A DNA stretch of 6,206 bases, from positions 1 to 6,206 of the forward strand of contig USHS01000081.1 of assembly GCA_900554585.1 (NCBI GenBank). The letters run 5' to 3'. A program made the translations under genes and the position numbers. Positions 1 to 4,674 of the stretch are shown in pieces (position 1 is the stretch's first letter; each line of letters begins with the position of its first letter). The notes beneath the pieces are model-generated. The model was not told the DNA's origin. It did not search any database and worked only from the letters and a program-made list of their open reading frames with translations. The stretch is from an uncultured Collinsella sp. Its GTDB lineage: Bacteria > Actinomycetota > Coriobacteriia > Coriobacteriales > Coriobacteriaceae.

Positions 1-23
1 TCGGAGATGTGTATAAGAGACAG
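1..23 (+). other. Nextera/Tn5 sequencing adapter remnant
   Basis: Bases 5-23 read AGATGTGTATAAGAGACAG, which is exactly the 19-bp Tn5 mosaic end used in Nextera tagmentation. The preceding TCGG matches the end of the read-2-side adapter. This is library-preparation sequence left on a contig end, not genome. It creates a false GTG start at base 9 that would prefix the downstream kinase with the residues MYKRQ. Real sequence starts at about base 24. Confidence 0.97.
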
Positions 24-102
24 CATCCCGTTAGCACGCAGCTGCAAACAGGGGTTCCAGGACGCCTACTTTGCGGCACGGTTCGAGGGCGGGAGGCGCT
101 AA
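24..102 (+). CDS. C-terminal end of a LytTR-type response regulator (partial)
   Basis: Reading from base 25, the frame gives IPLARSCKQGFQDAYF and nine more residues, then stops at TAA 100-102. The pattern I-P-L-(S/A)-R, a basic residue, then a helix with F..A(Y/F) is how the DNA-binding LytTR domain usually ends, just before the protein terminus. The stop codon shares its last base with the next start codon (TAATG), and AgrC-type kinases are commonly preceded by an AgrA/LytR-like regulator. Only about 25 residues are present, because the contig begins inside the gene. The family call rests on this short tail plus context; the existence of a reading frame ending here is more secure than the family. 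Confidence 0.6.
91..96 (+). promoter_or_regulatory. Shine-Dalgarno site of the sensor kinase
   Basis: GGGAGG lies five bases before ATG 102, inside the last codons of the response regulator. It fixes the kinase start at 102 and rules out the adapter-derived start at 9. Confidence 0.8.
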
Positions 103-1379
103 TGCTCTCCACGGCCGAAATGGTGCTTTGGGCAATCCACCACACAACGACCCTGCTCTTTGGCGTTTTTGCCTCGGCGGCGCTCTGCGGCATCGAGATT
201 AACCGCCGCCATTCACTCGAGCTGGTCGCGGTCGGCGCCATAACTGGAACCGCATTTGGTCTCGCCAACGCCGTCGGCGGCGAGCTATTCGCCCGCCAGG
301 CATATCCGCTCGTCGTGCATCTGCCGCTCATTATCTACCTATGCGTGCGTTATCGCGTGAGCCCGCTACTCACCATGCTGGGCGTCACCAGTGCCTACCT
401 GAGCTGCCAGTTCAGCAACTGGATGGGCATCGCCGCGCTCGCCGCCACCGGTTCGCAAATCGCATACTACGCGGCGCGTATTATCACCACGGCCGGTGTC
501 TTTGCCGTCCTGTTGCACTGGGCCGGCGACATCGGTCCGCGCCTGGCGATCAAAAGCCGCACCGAGCTCGAGATTCTGCTCATCCTGCCGCTCGTCTATT
601 ACATCTTTGACTACGCCACCAACGTCTACACCACGCTCTTCCACTCTGGCTCCGTGGTAACGGTTGAGTTTTTGGCGTTTGCGCTTTGCGCGTTCTACCT
701 TATGTTTCTTGCTGTGTATCTGCGCGAATACGAGGCAAAGGAAACCGCCGAGCGCGAGCGCTGGATGCTCGCGACCCGCGACAACGCAGCCATCAAAGAG
801 CTCGAGGCCTGGCGCCAATCCGGACGCGAGCTTTCGGTTCTGCGCCATGACATGCGGCACTTCCTGCGCGGCCTTGCGGTTTTGATCGAAGAGGGTCACA
901 TTGACGAGGCGCTCAAGCGCATCGACGATCTCTGCGAGACGAACGACCGCACCGCCGTGCGCCGCTACTGCGCCAACGACACGGTCAACATCGCACTTTC
1001 GTCATTTATCTCGGATATCAATCAACACGACATCACCGCCGATCTGCGCGCCGCCGTGCCCGAGAGCGTCCATGTAGCCGACGCCGACCTGTTCAGCGTG
1101 CTCTCGAATGCCCTGGACAACGCCATCGTCGCCGCAAGCGCCGCTCCCCAGGGCAAGCGGTTCGTCAATCTGGACCTGCGCTACGAGGACGGGCAGCTGC
1201 TGCTTTTGGTCTCCAACACGTTTGACCGTCCGCCGCATATGGTCGACGGCATGCCCATAGCCCAGCATGCCGGTCATGGCTTTGGAACCAAGAGCATCAA
1301 GCTTGCCGTCGAACGCATGAACGGCAACTGCCAGTTCCGCATCAACGGCGATCGATTTGAGCTGCGTGCCGTGATGTAG
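102..1379 (+). CDS. Membrane sensor histidine kinase, AgrC/GHKL type
   Basis: This 425-residue inner-membrane kinase probably senses an extracellular signal such as a peptide and phosphorylates the LytTR regulator encoded just upstream. Residues 8-207 form about six to seven hydrophobic membrane segments (near 8-30, 40-60, 68-83, 88-102, 108-139, 155-180 and 186-207) with no separate extracellular domain. A short charged helix follows. The dimerisation/phosphotransfer box is LRHDMRH, with phospho-acceptor His249. The ATPase domain has the N box NALDNA (Asn336, Asn340) and the glycine box GHGFGTKS (391-398). This layout is that of HPK10 kinases (AgrC, ComD-like), of similar length. The start is set by its Shine-Dalgarno site and the TAATG overlap; about 31 extra residues in a naive call come from adapter and the neighbouring gene. 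The ligand cannot be deduced. Confidence 0.88.
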   Translation: MLSTAEMVLWAIHHTTTLLFGVFASAALCGIEINRRHSLELVAVGAITGTAFGLANAVGGELFARQAYPLVVHLPLIIYLCVRYRVSPLLTMLGVTSAYLSCQFSNWMGIAALAATGSQIAYYAARIITTAGVFAVLLHWAGDIGPRLAIKSRTELEILLILPLVYYIFDYATNVYTTLFHSGSVVTVEFLAFALCAFYLMFLAVYLREYEAKETAERERWMLATRDNAAIKELEAWRQSGRELSVLRHDMRHFLRGLAVLIEEGHIDEALKRIDDLCETNDRTAVRRYCANDTVNIALSSFISDINQHDITADLRAAVPESVHVADADLFSVLSNALDNAIVAASAAPQGKRFVNLDLRYEDGQLLLLVSNTFDRPPHMVDGMPIAQHAGHGFGTKSIKLAVERMNGNCQFRINGDRFELRAVM

Positions 1380-1386
1380 CGGCGCG

Positions 1387-1435
1387 AAAAGCTGGCGCCA
1401 CGACCAGTCCGTTTGAGCCGCTTTGTCGGCGCCAG
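1387..1435 (-). terminator. Terminator between convergent genes, best for the minus strand
   Basis: CTGGCGCC (1392-1399) pairs perfectly with GGCGCCAG (1428-1435). With one bulge, four more pairs, including one G-T pair, extend the stem inward. On the minus strand the hairpin is followed at 1390-1387 by TTTT, so it reads as an intrinsic terminator for the 1440-2009 gene. On the plus strand no T run follows, but the strong stem may still slow transcription leaving the kinase gene. Confidence 0.6.
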
Positions 1436-1439
1436 TCCG

Positions 1440-2009
1440 CTACAGCGGCGCGGCGGCCGGGGTCAGCTGCTTGATGTAGGCCCACATGCGTTGCTTGGCG
1501 GCCTTGTCGGTGAGCGCCGCCTCAAAACCGTCGAGCGCCAGCACTCGGCGCCCTTGCACATGGGCGACCAGGCCGGGCTTGAGCATGGCGGTGTCAAAGT
1601 CCTCGATCGCCACGAGCATATCGGCATAGGTCTCGCGCATCATGTCTGCCGCACTGTTGTCTAGCAGCAGCACCGCCTCGGGATCCAGCGCCTCGAGCGC
1701 CTCGCGGAACAGCTCGCACGGCAGGGCGTGGCCCACCGCCACCGTTCCGTCACCCGCGCCGGCGACGCTTGCCAGCACGCAAAAATCCTCGGGCGCATAG
1801 CCGATGGCCCCGAGCGCCTTACGCAGCGCCGCGCCATCCGCGCCCGCGGCAAGCTCGCCGCCCGAGCGCTCGGCTTCATCCAAATCGCCTTTTACCAGCA
1901 CAATTGGCGAGCACGCGTTGCCTGCGATGCGCACGCCACGACCCGCAAGCGATGCGAGCTCCTGCTCGGCCGCCTGAGCGATGGCTTCTTTTTTCTGGCT
2001 TTGTGACAT
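1440..2009 (-). CDS. Hypothetical protein, possibly a degenerate uracil-DNA-glycosylase fold
   Basis: This 189-residue cytoplasmic protein has no signal peptide or membrane segment. I do not recognise it with certainty. Its layout resembles family 4/5 uracil-DNA glycosylases: a strand with GNACSPIVLVKGDLDEAE (30-47) where the family has GN..SP..LVGEAPG..E; a helix LRKALGAIGY (62-71); ELFREALEALDPEAVLLLDNSAA (99-121) where the family has a helix, P..(I/V)V.LG..A; and a C-terminal D(K)AAKQRMWAYIKQL helix where the family ends LLR.P..K...W.DL. The catalytic GEAPG and HP(S) motifs are absent, so glycosylase activity is unlikely. ATG 2009 is chosen because GGAGAG stands nine bases before it; an in-frame start at 2090 lies inside the insertion element. 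The IS begins 40 bases upstream and probably altered its promoter. Confidence 0.72.
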   Translation of the reverse strand: MSQSQKKEAIAQAAEQELASLAGRGVRIAGNACSPIVLVKGDLDEAERSGGELAAGADGAALRKALGAIGYAPEDFCVLASVAGAGDGTVAVGHALPCELFREALEALDPEAVLLLDNSAADMMRETYADMLVAIEDFDTAMLKPGLVAHVQGRRVLALDGFEAALTDKAAKQRMWAYIKQLTPAAAPL

Positions 2010-2018
2010 AGGTATGCG

Positions 2019-2024
2019 CTCTCC
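2019..2024 (-). promoter_or_regulatory. Shine-Dalgarno site of the 1440-2009 gene
   Basis: On the minus strand GGAGAG lies nine bases before ATG 2009. It supports this start over the upstream in-frame ATG at 2090, which is inside the IS right end. Confidence 0.6.
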
Positions 2025-2043
2025 AATCGTTTGCGTGCCCACC

Positions 2044-2049
2044 ATTATT
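2044..2049 (-). promoter_or_regulatory. Remnant -10 box of the 1440-2009 gene at the IS junction
   Basis: On the minus strand the flank directly after the IS end reads ATAATGG, at a distance from ATG 2009 that suits a -10 box with a leader of about 28 bases. With a T in front, as may have existed before the insertion, it would be the perfect TATAAT. The IS supplies A instead, giving AATAAT. At 17 bases upstream the IS provides GGCTTT, a poor -35. This is a pattern match only. Confidence 0.3.
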
Positions 2050-2080
2050 TGACACTCCCCATGGCTAAAGCCAGGGGATT
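2049..2080 (-). repeat. IS right-end hairpin with bulged base, guide and cleavage motif
   Basis: On the minus strand the order is GAAT (2080-2077, sharing its last base with the stem foot), then CCCC-TGGC-TTTA-GCCA-T-GGGG (2077-2057), then AGTG and TCAA (2052-2049). The stem is 4+4 pairs with a single bulged T on the 3' arm and a four-base loop, the kind of imperfect palindrome that Y1 transposases recognise. GAAT and TCAA match the right-end guide and cleavage tetranucleotides known from IS608. This defines the right boundary of the element. Confidence 0.8.
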
Positions 2081-2100
2081 CTTGCTTCACCGAGAATTGC

Positions 2101-3291
2101 CTAGACTGCGCATGCAGCCGTAGGTCTTACGCCCTCTCCACAAGCGTTTGCGGCATCCGCCGCGGTTCCCGCATGCCCTGCGGTACCTTCCAGGATTCTC
2201 CTTCCCTCGCGGGCGATGTTGACGGCGGCATTTAGGTCGCGGTCGTGACGCATGCCGCACGCGGGACAGTCCCATACCCGTTCGGCCAGCGTCAGTCCCC
2301 TGTAGACGTAACCGCATGCGGAACACGTCTTGCTGGACGGATAGAACCTGCCCACCCATACGAAGCCGCGCCCCGACCATGCGCATTTGTACTCGAGCTG
2401 GCGCGCCAGCTCCGACATGGCGGCATCGCCCACGGCCTTGGCGAGGCGGCGGTTCCTCTGCATGCCCCTGACGTTCAGGTCCTCGACCGCGATGTTTTGG
2501 CTTTCTCTCACCGCATGCGTCGTGAACTTGTGCAGGGCGTCCTTCCGCCGGTTGGCCACCTTCTCGTGCGCCCGCGCGACCCTGACACGCTGCCTGGCGC
2601 GATTTGCGGAGCCCTTCCGCTTGCGCGAGAGCCGTCGCTGCTCCCGTGCCAGCTTCCTCTCGCTCCTCTGCAGGTTTCTGGGGTTGGGCAGGCGCTCCCC
2701 CGTGGAGCAGGTGGCTATGTCGTGTATCCCCGCATCGACCCCCAGGAATCCGACGGTCGGGGCCGGTGCATCCGTGGCGGGGACGTCCGCGCAGCATATC
2801 GCCACGTAGTACTTGCCGCTCGGCACCTGCTTGACCGTCGCGGACAGGACGCGCCCCTCCACGGGACGGCTCACCCGTGCCCTGACGGTCCCCAGTTTGG
2901 GCAGCCTCACGTGCCTGGCGTCGATTATCCCGACGCCGTTCGTGCGGTAGCTCTTCCTCCCCGCGCGTTTGGACTTGAACTTCGGAAAGCCCACCTTGCC
3001 TGGTGCGCGGAAGAAGTTCCTATATGCCTTGTCCAGGTCGCGCAGGGACTGCTGCAGCGCCATGGAGTCCACCTCGGAGAGCCACGGCGCGTCCGTTTTC
3101 TTCCAGGCGGGGATCTGGGTGATGTAGGAGTTGATGTGCTTCGATTTGCCCGCCCGCGCGTACTCGTCCCGCCTCATCGCCAGCACCCTGTTGTAGACCC
3201 AGCGACAGCAGCCGAAGGTCTTCTGCAGGAGGGCCTCCTGATCGGCGCTCGGGTATATGCGGTACTCGAAGCTCTTGTCCATGGCCCTCAT
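2101..3291 (-). CDS. tnpB: TnpB, RNA-guided RuvC-like nuclease of IS605 (OrfB)
   Basis: This 396-residue TnpB has the usual length. The family are omega-RNA-guided DNA endonucleases, ancestors of Cas12, that cut the empty donor site and so favour keeping the element. The N-terminal helix-turn-helix/wedge region starts FEYRIYPSADQ. The RuvC residues are all present: Asp186 in GVDAGI, Glu270 in VEDLNV, and the Asp pair 350/352 in HDRDLNAAVNI. A four-Cys zinc finger (C323, C326, C342, C345) lies between the second and third RuvC motifs. It therefore looks competent. ATG 3291 overlaps the tnpA stop as ATGA, which suggests coupled translation; ATG 3282 (MDKSFEYR) is an alternative start, removing three residues. 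Base composition resembles that of the surroundings, suggesting a resident element of related genomes. Confidence 0.95.
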   Translation of the reverse strand: MRAMDKSFEYRIYPSADQEALLQKTFGCCRWVYNRVLAMRRDEYARAGKSKHINSYITQIPAWKKTDAPWLSEVDSMALQQSLRDLDKAYRNFFRAPGKVGFPKFKSKRAGRKSYRTNGVGIIDARHVRLPKLGTVRARVSRPVEGRVLSATVKQVPSGKYYVAICCADVPATDAPAPTVGFLGVDAGIHDIATCSTGERLPNPRNLQRSERKLAREQRRLSRKRKGSANRARQRVRVARAHEKVANRRKDALHKFTTHAVRESQNIAVEDLNVRGMQRNRRLAKAVGDAAMSELARQLEYKCAWSGRGFVWVGRFYPSSKTCSACGYVYRGLTLAERVWDCPACGMRHDRDLNAAVNIAREGRRILEGTAGHAGTAADAANACGEGVRPTAACAV

Positions 3292-3683
3292 GCGTTCTTC
3301 TGGTCCTCGATATATTGCCTGACAGTCTCGGGCGTCGCCCCGCCGACGGTCGAGACGAAGTAGCTGTTCGTCCAGAGCGTCGGCAGCTTGCGCTTCAGCT
3401 GCGGGAACTCGGTGCGCAAGTCATGGCTGGTCCTGCCTTTGATGCGCTTTACGGCCCGGTGGATGCCGAACTGGGGGTCGACCGAGATGAGCATGTGCAC
3501 GCGGTCGGGCATGACCTCGATTTCCCTTATCTCGAAATCGAGCTCTTCCGCAACCTCGTGCGCAATCTCCTTGAAGCGGGAGTCGATGCCGTCCACGAGC
3601 ACCTTTCTGCGGTATTTCGGGCAGAAGACCACATGGTAGTCGCAGCTCCAGACTATGTTGTCGTTGCTTCTGTATCTATCCAT
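3288..3683 (-). CDS. tnpA: TnpA, IS200-type Y1 transposase
   Basis: This 131-residue Y1 transposase is normally responsible for single-strand excision and insertion of the element through a covalent tyrosine-DNA bond. Typical sequence is seen throughout: HVVFCPKYRRKVL (17-29), DPQFGIHR (69-76), LPTLWTNSYFVSTVGG (100-115), and the catalytic Tyr124 in VRQYIEDQK. Residues 60-63 read D-R-V-H, whereas the family's metal-binding HUH motif is usually D-H-V-H. Arg61 (codon CGC) would be one transition from His (CAC), so the enzyme may be inactive. The start is ATG 3683; the open frame continues upstream as far as 4643 through trxA antisense, but without family similarity. No Shine-Dalgarno site precedes it. 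A promoter places the likely transcript start at the ATG itself. Confidence 0.92.
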   Translation of the reverse strand: MDRYRSNDNIVWSCDYHVVFCPKYRRKVLVDGIDSRFKEIAHEVAEELDFEIREIEVMPDRVHMLISVDPQFGIHRAVKRIKGRTSHDLRTEFPQLKRKLPTLWTNSYFVSTVGGATPETVRQYIEDQKNA

Positions 3684-3689
3684 ACAAAC

Positions 3690-3718
3690 AGTATACCACT
3701 TGCAGCCGTATATGTATA
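3690..3718 (-). promoter_or_regulatory. tnpA promoter with extended -10
   Basis: On the minus strand TATACA (3718-3713, four of six -35 bases) and TATACT (3695-3690) are 17 bases apart. TGG directly before the latter makes an extended -10. Six bases separate it from ATG 3683, so transcription would start at about the first base of the start codon, giving a leaderless message. The promoter overlaps a candidate left-end hairpin (3705-3723), so TnpA binding could repress it. Confidence 0.5.
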
Positions 3719-3733
3719 TCGGCTGACGCCGAT
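3705..3733 (-). repeat. IS left-end hairpin region, two competing folds
   Basis: On the minus strand ATCGGC-GTCA-GCCGAT (3733-3718) forms a perfect six-pair stem. Overlapping it, GCCG-ATA-TACA-TAT-A-CGGC (3723-3705) forms a 4+3 stem with one bulged A on the 3' arm and a four-base loop, the same geometry as the right-end hairpin. They share the GCCGAT segment and cannot form together. The bulged one is the better candidate for TnpA recognition by analogy. The exact left cleavage site cannot be assigned. Confidence 0.45.
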
Positions 3734-3769
3734 GCGCCTTATATCCACATATCTGAAGAAAGGGGTTTT

Positions 3770-3794
3770 GCGGCGCTTTTGATAAAAGAGCCGC
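3770..3794. repeat. 25-base imperfect palindrome upstream of trxA
   Basis: GCGGC (3770-3774) and CTTTT (3776-3780) pair with AAAAG (3784-3788) and GCCGC (3790-3794) around a GAT centre, with one symmetric G/A mismatch. It lies between the divergent trxA and minus-strand gene (or at the IS left junction). It could be an operator, a hairpin, or part of the IS left end. No T run follows outside the stem, so it is not a typical intrinsic terminator. Confidence 0.45.
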
Positions 3795-3824
3795 CCGCGA
3801 GTGGTTGCTTTGCGAGCCGCTGGG

Positions 3825-3830
3825 TATAAG
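3825..3830 (+). promoter_or_regulatory. Possible -10 box of trxA
   Basis: TATAAG matches five of six -10 bases and lies 54 bases before the trxA start. No good -35 stands 16-18 bases upstream (TGGTTG at the 17-base position), so this is a weak candidate. Confidence 0.25.
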
Positions 3831-3874
3831 CACGGTCGTACTGAGTTTTACGCGGCCAAGCCGCGTCGCATTAT

Positions 3875-3880
3875 GGAGGT
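3875..3880 (+). promoter_or_regulatory. Shine-Dalgarno site of trxA
   Basis: GGAGGT lies four bases before ATG 3885 and decides this start over the in-frame ATG at 3873, which overlaps the site, and the GTG at 3801. Confidence 0.75.
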
Positions 3881-3884
3881 CACC

Positions 3885-4205
3885 ATGGCTGACATTAAGC
3901 AGATCACCCCCGAGAACTTCGACGCCGTCGTCAACGATAGCCTGCCCGTACTGGTTGATTTTTGGGCCCCGTGGTGCGGCCCGTGTCGTTCGCTCTCGCC
4001 CATCGTTGACGAGATAGCCGATGAGCTGGCCGGCAAGCTTGCCGTCGCCAAGTGCAACGTCGACGACAACCAGGACCTCGCCATGAAGTTTGGCGTCATG
4101 AGCATCCCCACGCTGATCGTCTTTAAGAATGGCGAGGAAATTGACCGCTCGGTTGGCGCGCTGCCCAAGGCAAGGCTGCAGGCGCTGCTGGAGAAGCACC
4201 TGTAA
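3885..4205 (+). CDS. trxA: Thioredoxin
   Basis: This 106-residue cytoplasmic disulfide reductase has the standard thioredoxin length. The redox motif WCGPC is at 30-34 (Cys31, Cys34), preceded by VDFWAP with the buried Asp25. The cis-proline loop is SIPT (Pro75). The later GVMSIPTLIVFKNGEEIDRSVGA follows the family closely. It receives electrons from thioredoxin reductase and reduces proteins such as ribonucleotide reductase and peroxiredoxins. An additional Cys57 (AKCNVD) occurs where many thioredoxins have Val or Leu. The gene stands alone: the IS lies behind it and the next gene follows a strong terminator. The start is set by its Shine-Dalgarno site. Confidence 0.96.
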   Translation: MADIKQITPENFDAVVNDSLPVLVDFWAPWCGPCRSLSPIVDEIADELAGKLAVAKCNVDDNQDLAMKFGVMSIPTLIVFKNGEEIDRSVGALPKARLQALLEKHL

Positions 4206-4315
4206 TACGCCGGTCGCACGCTGCCGTCCGTGAGCGGATTTGCACCGCTCGCCGGAGTGCCGGGTACGCCCCGCGTAACCACGGATAGTATGGTAGGTAC
4301 AAACAGCCCCCAGTG
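4206..4315. other. Non-coding stretch after trxA
   Basis: No convincing gene is seen here. The stretch has one hairpin (GAGCGG 4232-4237 with CCGCTC 4245-4250, seven-base loop) without a T run. The trxA message probably continues to the terminator at 4316-4353, giving an unusually long 3' untranslated region, or a short RNA starts within this gap. Confidence 0.4.
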
Positions 4316-4353
4316 AACGGGTGCGGGTCAGACGGACTCGCACCCGTTTTCTT
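4316..4353 (+). terminator. Strong intrinsic terminator downstream of trxA
   Basis: AACGGGTGCG (4316-4325) pairs with CGCACCCGTT (4339-4348). The inner bases GGTC and GACT extend the stem by four pairs, one of them G-T, around the loop AGACG. TTTTCTT (4347-4353) follows as the T run. It separates trxA from the next transcription unit. Confidence 0.88.
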
Positions 4354-4380
4354 ATGCGGCGCTGCTTAGAGCGGGCGTAG

Positions 4381-4386
4381 TAGAAT
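4381..4386 (+). promoter_or_regulatory. Possible -10 box of the small gene-nikR unit
   Basis: TAGAAT matches five of six -10 bases, lies 38 bases before ATG 4425, and is the only good match after the terminator. The 17-base-spaced upstream hexamer GGCGCT is a poor -35, so an activator may be needed, or the call is wrong. Confidence 0.35.
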
Positions 4387-4412
4387 CTGAACCACTGGAT
4401 TACCCCATACAT

Positions 4413-4418
4413 AAGGAG
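4413..4418 (+). promoter_or_regulatory. Shine-Dalgarno site of the 82-residue gene
   Basis: AAGGAG lies six bases before ATG 4425. It selects this ATG over the following in-frame ATGs at residues 6 and 8. Confidence 0.8.
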
Positions 4419-4424
4419 ATTCCC

Positions 4425-4673
4425 ATGCATGATGTTGGAATGAACATGAGCCAGCTTGCCATGAGCGTCAAGCAGGTCGACGACACGATCGAGCTCGCTC
4501 ACGAGTGGAGCCATCAGCTGCTGCATGCGACCGAGAACTTTGATATGGAGCGCATCGGCGCCAAGCTCGAGGCCGCCATGGCCGCGCTGCACGAGGCCCA
4601 CGACGCGCTCGAGGGCTACGAGGAGGCCATCGAGGCCGATCACAACTCCGTCGGCTCCGTAAAGCTGGTGTAA
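4425..4673 (+). CDS. Small helical protein of unknown function, paired with nikR
   Basis: This 82-residue acidic cytoplasmic protein is not recognised. It has no signal peptide, membrane segment or cysteine. Almost all of it is predicted helix: a Met-rich start (MHDVGMNMSQLAM), then about residues 14-38 and 40-72 as two amphipathic helices rich in Ala, Glu and Leu, separated by ENFDMERIG. It holds seven His (2, 26, 30, 34, 56, 59, 73). His26, 30 and 34 are spaced i, i+4, i+8 along one face of the first helix (HEWSHQLLH), and HEAH (56-59) sits on the second. That could bind a metal ion, though this is inference. Its stop is one base before the nikR start, so the two are co-translated. An excellent Shine-Dalgarno site and codon use like the neighbours argue for a real gene. 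Confidence 0.78.
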   Translation: MHDVGMNMSQLAMSVKQVDDTIELAHEWSHQLLHATENFDMERIGAKLEAAMAALHEAHDALEGYEEAIEADHNSVGSVKLV

Positions 4674-4674
4674 C

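Larger units (their letters stand above)
2030..2180 (-). ncRNA. Presumed omega-RNA (TnpB guide RNA) overlapping the tnpB 3' end
   Basis: In IS200/IS605 elements the RNA scaffold for TnpB is made from the end of tnpB plus the right end, and the guide is the next 16-20 bases outside the element. On the minus strand this stretch holds small hairpins: CTGC-ATGC-GCAG (2117-2106), ATTCT...AGAAT on both sides of the CGGTGAAGC core, and the bulged right-end stem. It ends at TCAA 2052-2049. The predicted guide is the flank starting ATAATGGTGGGCACGC, which matches the chromosome at the insertion point itself. The 5' limit is a guess. Confidence 0.5.
2049..3733 (-). mobile_element. IS200/IS605-family insertion sequence (tnpA + tnpB)
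   Basis: The element carries tnpA (IS200-like Y1 transposase) and tnpB in the same direction on the minus strand, with subterminal hairpins and no terminal inverted repeats or target duplication, as expected for single-stranded 'peel-and-paste' transposition. The right end is base 2049, after the TCAA cleavage motif. The left end cannot be fixed: it must lie beyond the hairpin at 3705-3733, probably between 3734 and about 3790, where it abuts the trxA upstream region. It sits in the divergent intergenic space between the 1440-2009 gene and trxA. Both reading frames are intact, but TnpA has an altered active-site motif. Confidence 0.88.

Noticed and set aside
9..101. N-terminal extension of the kinase from GTG 9
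   Set aside because: It begins within the sequencing adapter and then reads an out-of-frame version of the upstream gene; the Shine-Dalgarno site points to ATG 102.
2010..2090. Longer start of the minus-strand gene at 2090
   Set aside because: The added residues are encoded by the IS right end and the leader, with no Shine-Dalgarno site; ATG 2009 has one.
2245..3363. Plus-strand open frame of 372 residues antisense to tnpB
   Set aside because: It is a shadow of tnpB: low-complexity Arg/Pro/His composition and no recognisable domain.
2049..3733. CRISPR or tRNA content in or near the IS
   Set aside because: There are no regularly spaced repeats and no cloverleaf-like sequence on either strand.
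4355..4424. NikR operator of the E. coli type upstream of the small gene
   Set aside because: I looked for GTATGA and TCATAC half-sites at suitable spacing before 4425 and before 5306, and saw no symmetric pair.
3684..4643. Long minus-strand open frame upstream of tnpA
   Set aside because: The extra sequence is antisense to trxA and the small gene, and shows no family pattern; it is an open frame by composition in GC-rich DNA.
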